From: Plantago elongata
Taxonomy: Eukaryota; Streptophyta; Magnoliopsida; Lamiales; Plantaginaceae
Direction: 5' to 3'
Assembly (NCBI GenBank): GCA_036897095.1
Contig: JAYMSP010000048.1
Location: 1 to 64,000, forward strand
Length of the DNA: 64,000 bases
Below, one piece after another: positions 61,187 through 64,000 of the stretch. Positions within the stretch are counted from its first letter, which is position 1. Every line of letters starts with the position of its first letter. The translations under genes were made by a program, and so were the position numbers. Under the pieces are notes generated by a model, which saw only the letters and a list, made by a program, of their open reading frames with translations, made no database searches and was not told the origin of the DNA.

Positions 61187-62232
61187 AGTTCAATTCTGCG
61201 ACAAGTTCAGAAGTATGCCAGCAAGGTTGGTCAGCTTCACTGGAATTTCTCCGACCAAACTATTATTTGAAAGATCCATATGCACCAGTCGAAGCATCGC
61301 AGTAGATAAGTACTCTTGTTCCACTCCTTTAGCCGTAAGTGCAAATTACTCCAAGAAGTAATATATGGAAATGAACGGGTGGAATTGTACGTCAATGCCA
61401 TAGTTGATAAGTTTCCAAAGCAATGTGGAATGTTTTCTTTCAGTGTATTACTTGCAAGGCCCAATATATGCTACCGTGACAATTGACTGAGATTGGATGG
61501 AATTTCGCAGTAAAACTTATTATGACCTAGTCGCAGCGCTTCCAAGTTCAACATATGGTTTCCGATCCATTTGGGTAGTTTCCCATCGAGTTCTTTCCAA
61601 TATATATACTTACCAGCTTAGTGCAGTTTCTTAAATTAGAAGGAAGTTCTCTGGTAAAATTATATTGTTGTCGCTCAACTGTAGAAACTCCAATGAGTAA
61701 GATTACATCTAAAGATTTCAATTGGAAAATTGAATCAGAAATCTCTCCATCGATAGAATTGTGGGATAAATCTAAAACTTCCAACATGTTCATGTTAGAA
61801 AGCCAATTTGGCAGTGGACACAGTTGGTCATGTACAAAGCGTCGAGGCCCTTTTGCATTTGAAGCCATTCTGGAAACTCACCTCCAACAATTTCACAAGA
61901 ATGCATGCATATTAAGACTTTTTAATTGGAAAGGAGGCATCTAATTACTTCTCACGCCAAATTTTACACGATCGTTGCTTATGGAGAGATATTGTAACTT
62001 TGAGTGCATGGCAATCAGTAATTGTTCCATTCAACTTATTAATAATCAAAGAAAGTGCCTCGAGATTCTGACCTTAAGAAGTAGGAATTTCTCCATTGAG
62101 TTGATTATATCCGAGATACAATTCTTTCAAGGCACTCAAATTTCCTATGGTTGTTGGAATTGAACCACTGATGTTGTCACCACCGAGAGAAAGAATCTGC
62201 AGTTTCCTAGTTCCACCCATCTCTTCAGATCA
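61187..62232 (-). pseudogene. LRR receptor-like protein pseudogene (Cf/Ve/EIX type)
   Basis: Read on the minus strand, leucine-rich repeats recur in shifting frames. In order they are LQILSLGGDNISGSIPTTIG with SALKELYLGYNQLNGEIPTS, then NMLEVLDLSHNSIDGEISDS, then ELPSNLRNCTKLVSIYIGKN, then IPHCFGNLSTMALTYNST, and finally LVHMDLSNNSLVGEIPVKL. The order ending in a PHCFGNL-type repeat, island and membrane-proximal LRR is that of EIX/Ve-type receptor-like proteins. Several in-frame stops (one directly after GEIPTS) and at least three frame changes show it is dead. No signal peptide or transmembrane exon remains. Confidence 0.75.
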
Positions 62233-62545
62233 GGCTATTCACCGCACAAATTATTTCTATATAAAAAATACTAGAATTGAAACACCGCGTCAAACGCGGT
62301 GCCCATAATTGAGGATATACCTTGGTTAAACTACACTGCATCTAATAGTTCTAGACAACTTAATGTTAAACAAAATGCATAATGGATATAACAAGACAAA
62401 CAAAGTCATTTAATTTATTTTCACAATATAAGAGAGAGTGTGATGTAGCAGTTGCAAGACTCAATCCAAATCAGTTAACAAGAAACAAACTCTAACCATA
62501 TACACATCCCTATAGTAGTAAAACATGTCCAAGTATTGTAAATTT

Positions 62546-63162
62546 TTAGTTCAAAGGAACTAAATCATGCAACCAAGAACTTCCATAATGAAATGATTGT
62601 TGGCCAAGGAGGTTTCGGAACAGTATATAAGGGTTTTCTAGAAGATAACAGGATAATTGCAGTCAAGAAGTCCAAAGAAGTCGATCCAGGCCAAATCGAC
62701 CAATTCATCAATGAGGTTGTTGTTCTTTCTCGAGTTAGCCACCGGAACATTGTCAAGCTTTTTGGTTGTTGCTTGGAAACCCAAGCCCCTCTTTTAGTAT
62801 ATGAATTCATCAGCAATGACACGCTTCATGATCATATACATGATGAATCCAAGAAAAGTTTTCTTGATTGGAACATGAGATTAAAAATAGCTACTGAAAT
62901 TGCTGATGTTCTATCATATCTACACTCTGCTGCTTCAATTCCAATCATACATACAGATGTCAAGTCCGCTAATATCCTCTTGGACCAAAATTTTGAGGCT
63001 AAGGTGTTTGACTTTGGAGCTTCAAGACTGGTCCCGATAAACCAAACTCAATTGTCCACTATGGTTCAAGGAACATTTGGATACCTAGATCCTGAGTACA
63101 TGCAAACCAATCAGATGATAGAGAAGAGTGATGTTTACAGTTTTGGAGTTGGAGAAGAGTGA
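62546..63162 (+). pseudogene. Wall-associated-kinase-like catalytic domain fragment (left arm of inverted repeat)
   Basis: The open frame from about 62546 starts inside a WAK-type kinase ([10 protein letters not shown]...[14 protein letters not shown]). It runs through VKK in [30 protein letters not shown] and [14 protein letters not shown] to [10 protein letters not shown], then stops in subdomain IX. The upstream ectodomain, membrane segment and downstream C-lobe are absent, so it is truncated at both ends. The catalytic HRD is HTD here. It is the reverse complement of 63191-63777, about 96% identical over the first 400 bp. Confidence 0.8.
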
Positions 63163-63777
63163 TCCTGAGTACATTCGGACACCTAAATCCTTCTCCGTCA
63201 ACTGATTGGTTTGCACGTACTCAGGATCTAGGTATCCAAATGTTCCTTAATCATAGTGGACAATTGAGTTTGGTCTATCGGGACTAGTCTTGAAGCTCCA
63301 AAGTCAGAGATACCTTAGTCTCAAAATTTTGGTTTAGGAGGATATTAGCGGACTTGACATCTCTGTGTATGATTGGAACTGAAGCAGCGGAGTGTAGATA
63401 TGATAGAACATTGCAGTTTCTGTAGCTATTTTTAATCTCATGTTCCAATCAAGAAACCTTTTCTTGGATTCATCATGTATATGATCATGAAGAGTGCCAT
63501 TGCTGATGAATTCATATACTAAAAGAGGGGTTTGGGTTTCCAAGCAACAACCAAAAAGCTTGACAAAGTTCCGGTGGCTAACTCGAGAAAGAACAACAAC
63601 CTCATTGATGAATTGGTCGATTTGGCTTGGATCGACTTCTTTGGACTTCTTGACTGCAATTATCCTGTTATCTTCTAGAAAACCCTTATATACTGTTCTG
63701 AAACCTCCTTGGCCAACAATCATTTTATTATGGAAGTTCTTGGTTGCATGATTTAGTTCCTTCGAACTAAAAGTCTT
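62546..63777. repeat. Large inverted repeat of WAK kinase sequence
   Basis: Arms at about 62546-63126 and 63777-63191 face each other around a spacer of about 64 bp. About 16 differences were counted by eye over the first 400 bp. The right arm continues into a larger WAK-type gene, so the left arm is the derived copy. The spacer holds further short copies of arm sequence. Confidence 0.85.
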
Positions 63778-63974
63778 AGCCACGTCATTATTTGATCGTG
63801 TTTTCCTCTCCGTGCTGATTGACATCATATTTCCTATAGCAGTTAGTTTTTCTTCCAGTAAGTTGCCACCATTTCGGAGAAAGTACATTCGCTTCATCTT
63901 TTTCAACCTTCTTCTCTTTAGTTGAAAATATTCCAAGCAAACAACTAGTATAACAATCATAATCCCAGCGGCTC
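63191..63974 (-). pseudogene. Wall-associated receptor kinase-like gene, kinase part, frameshifted and cut by the window edge
   Basis: The exon begins at 63974 after an acceptor (aaacag/gagccgc) with a membrane segment ([16 protein letters not shown]) and basic stop-transfer ([12 protein letters not shown]). The WAK juxtamembrane part ([20 protein letters not shown]) and the kinase N-lobe follow. The third glycine of the loop is Arg (GQGGFR). [18 protein letters not shown] and the downstream HRDVKSAN codons are present. A small deletion after LKIATET shifts the frame, so the open frame ends at 63334, and further differences follow. Ectodomain exons lie beyond 64000. As shown the catalytic lobe cannot be made; a sequencing or assembly error is an alternative. 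Confidence 0.7.
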
Positions 63975-64000
63975 CTGTTTATAAGTCAGGAAGAAAAATG

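Noticed and set aside
1-64000. CRISPR arrays, rRNA genes, intact tRNA genes, bacterial-type operons
   Set aside because: None seen; the window is typical plant nuclear DNA.

Overview
The window is plant nuclear DNA: AT-rich intergenic stretches, genes with many short GT-AG introns, pectate lyase, wall-associated kinase, gibberellin oxidase and plastid-targeted families, and Stowaway-type MITEs. Protein similarity and gene order point to a eudicot, probably an asterid; the species cannot be named from this sequence alone. I rebuilt spliced models by following reading frame across splice sites, so nearly every gene is a multi-exon CDS given as its full genomic span, with exon limits in the evidence.

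Layout. 1-2684 is intergenic, with a Stowaway-like MITE. 2685-7509 (+) is a PMR6-type pectate lyase with a hydrophobic C-terminal tail. 8945-12077 (-) is a PP2A B' (B56) regulatory subunit. 13666-17581 (-) is a ycf45/SPD1-type plastid P-loop ATPase with nine exons. 19369-21459 (+) is an RD19-type papain-like protease, and 22457-26644 (+) a carboxypeptidase Y-like serine carboxypeptidase (SCPL49 type). 29988-31567 (+) is a gibberellin 20-oxidase. 31.6-36 kb is gene-poor, with the decayed 3' end of a LINE. 36039-39084 (-) is a plastid DUF3783-like protein, transcribed divergently from a plant BORCS8/MEF2BNB-like gene (41216-42025, +) whose leader region contains a solo LTR fossil. 43557-44828 (-) is an intronless RLCK pseudokinase. 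45996-49849 (-) is an AVT1-type vacuolar amino acid transporter with a U12-type AT-AC intron next to a 20-nt micro-exon. 49.9-55.5 kb is gene-poor, with two MITEs and a tRNA-derived SINE. 55532-57581 (+) is a two-exon P-type PPR protein, convergent with a PCRK1/2-like RLCK-VII kinase (57934-59395, -). The last 3 kb holds decayed immune-receptor-like sequence: an LRR receptor-like protein pseudogene and a large inverted duplication of a wall-associated-kinase catalytic domain.

The genes do not form one pathway. Their neighbourhoods recall Arabidopsis chromosome 3: PMR6, PP2A B'epsilon and an RD19D protease are adjacent there, as are SCPL49 and SPD1 at another locus. Here the two sets interleave, as expected if the window keeps an ancestral order that duplication and gene loss split in Arabidopsis. 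That comparison is from memory, not from a search.

Most worth a second look: the AT-AC intron with micro-exon, the BORCS8-like protein with its long plant-type tail, the inverted WAK kinase pair in which each arm has lost a different key residue, the pseudokinase, and an unrecognised 102-codon open frame at 45108-45413. I found no clear sign of a wholly new multi-gene system.
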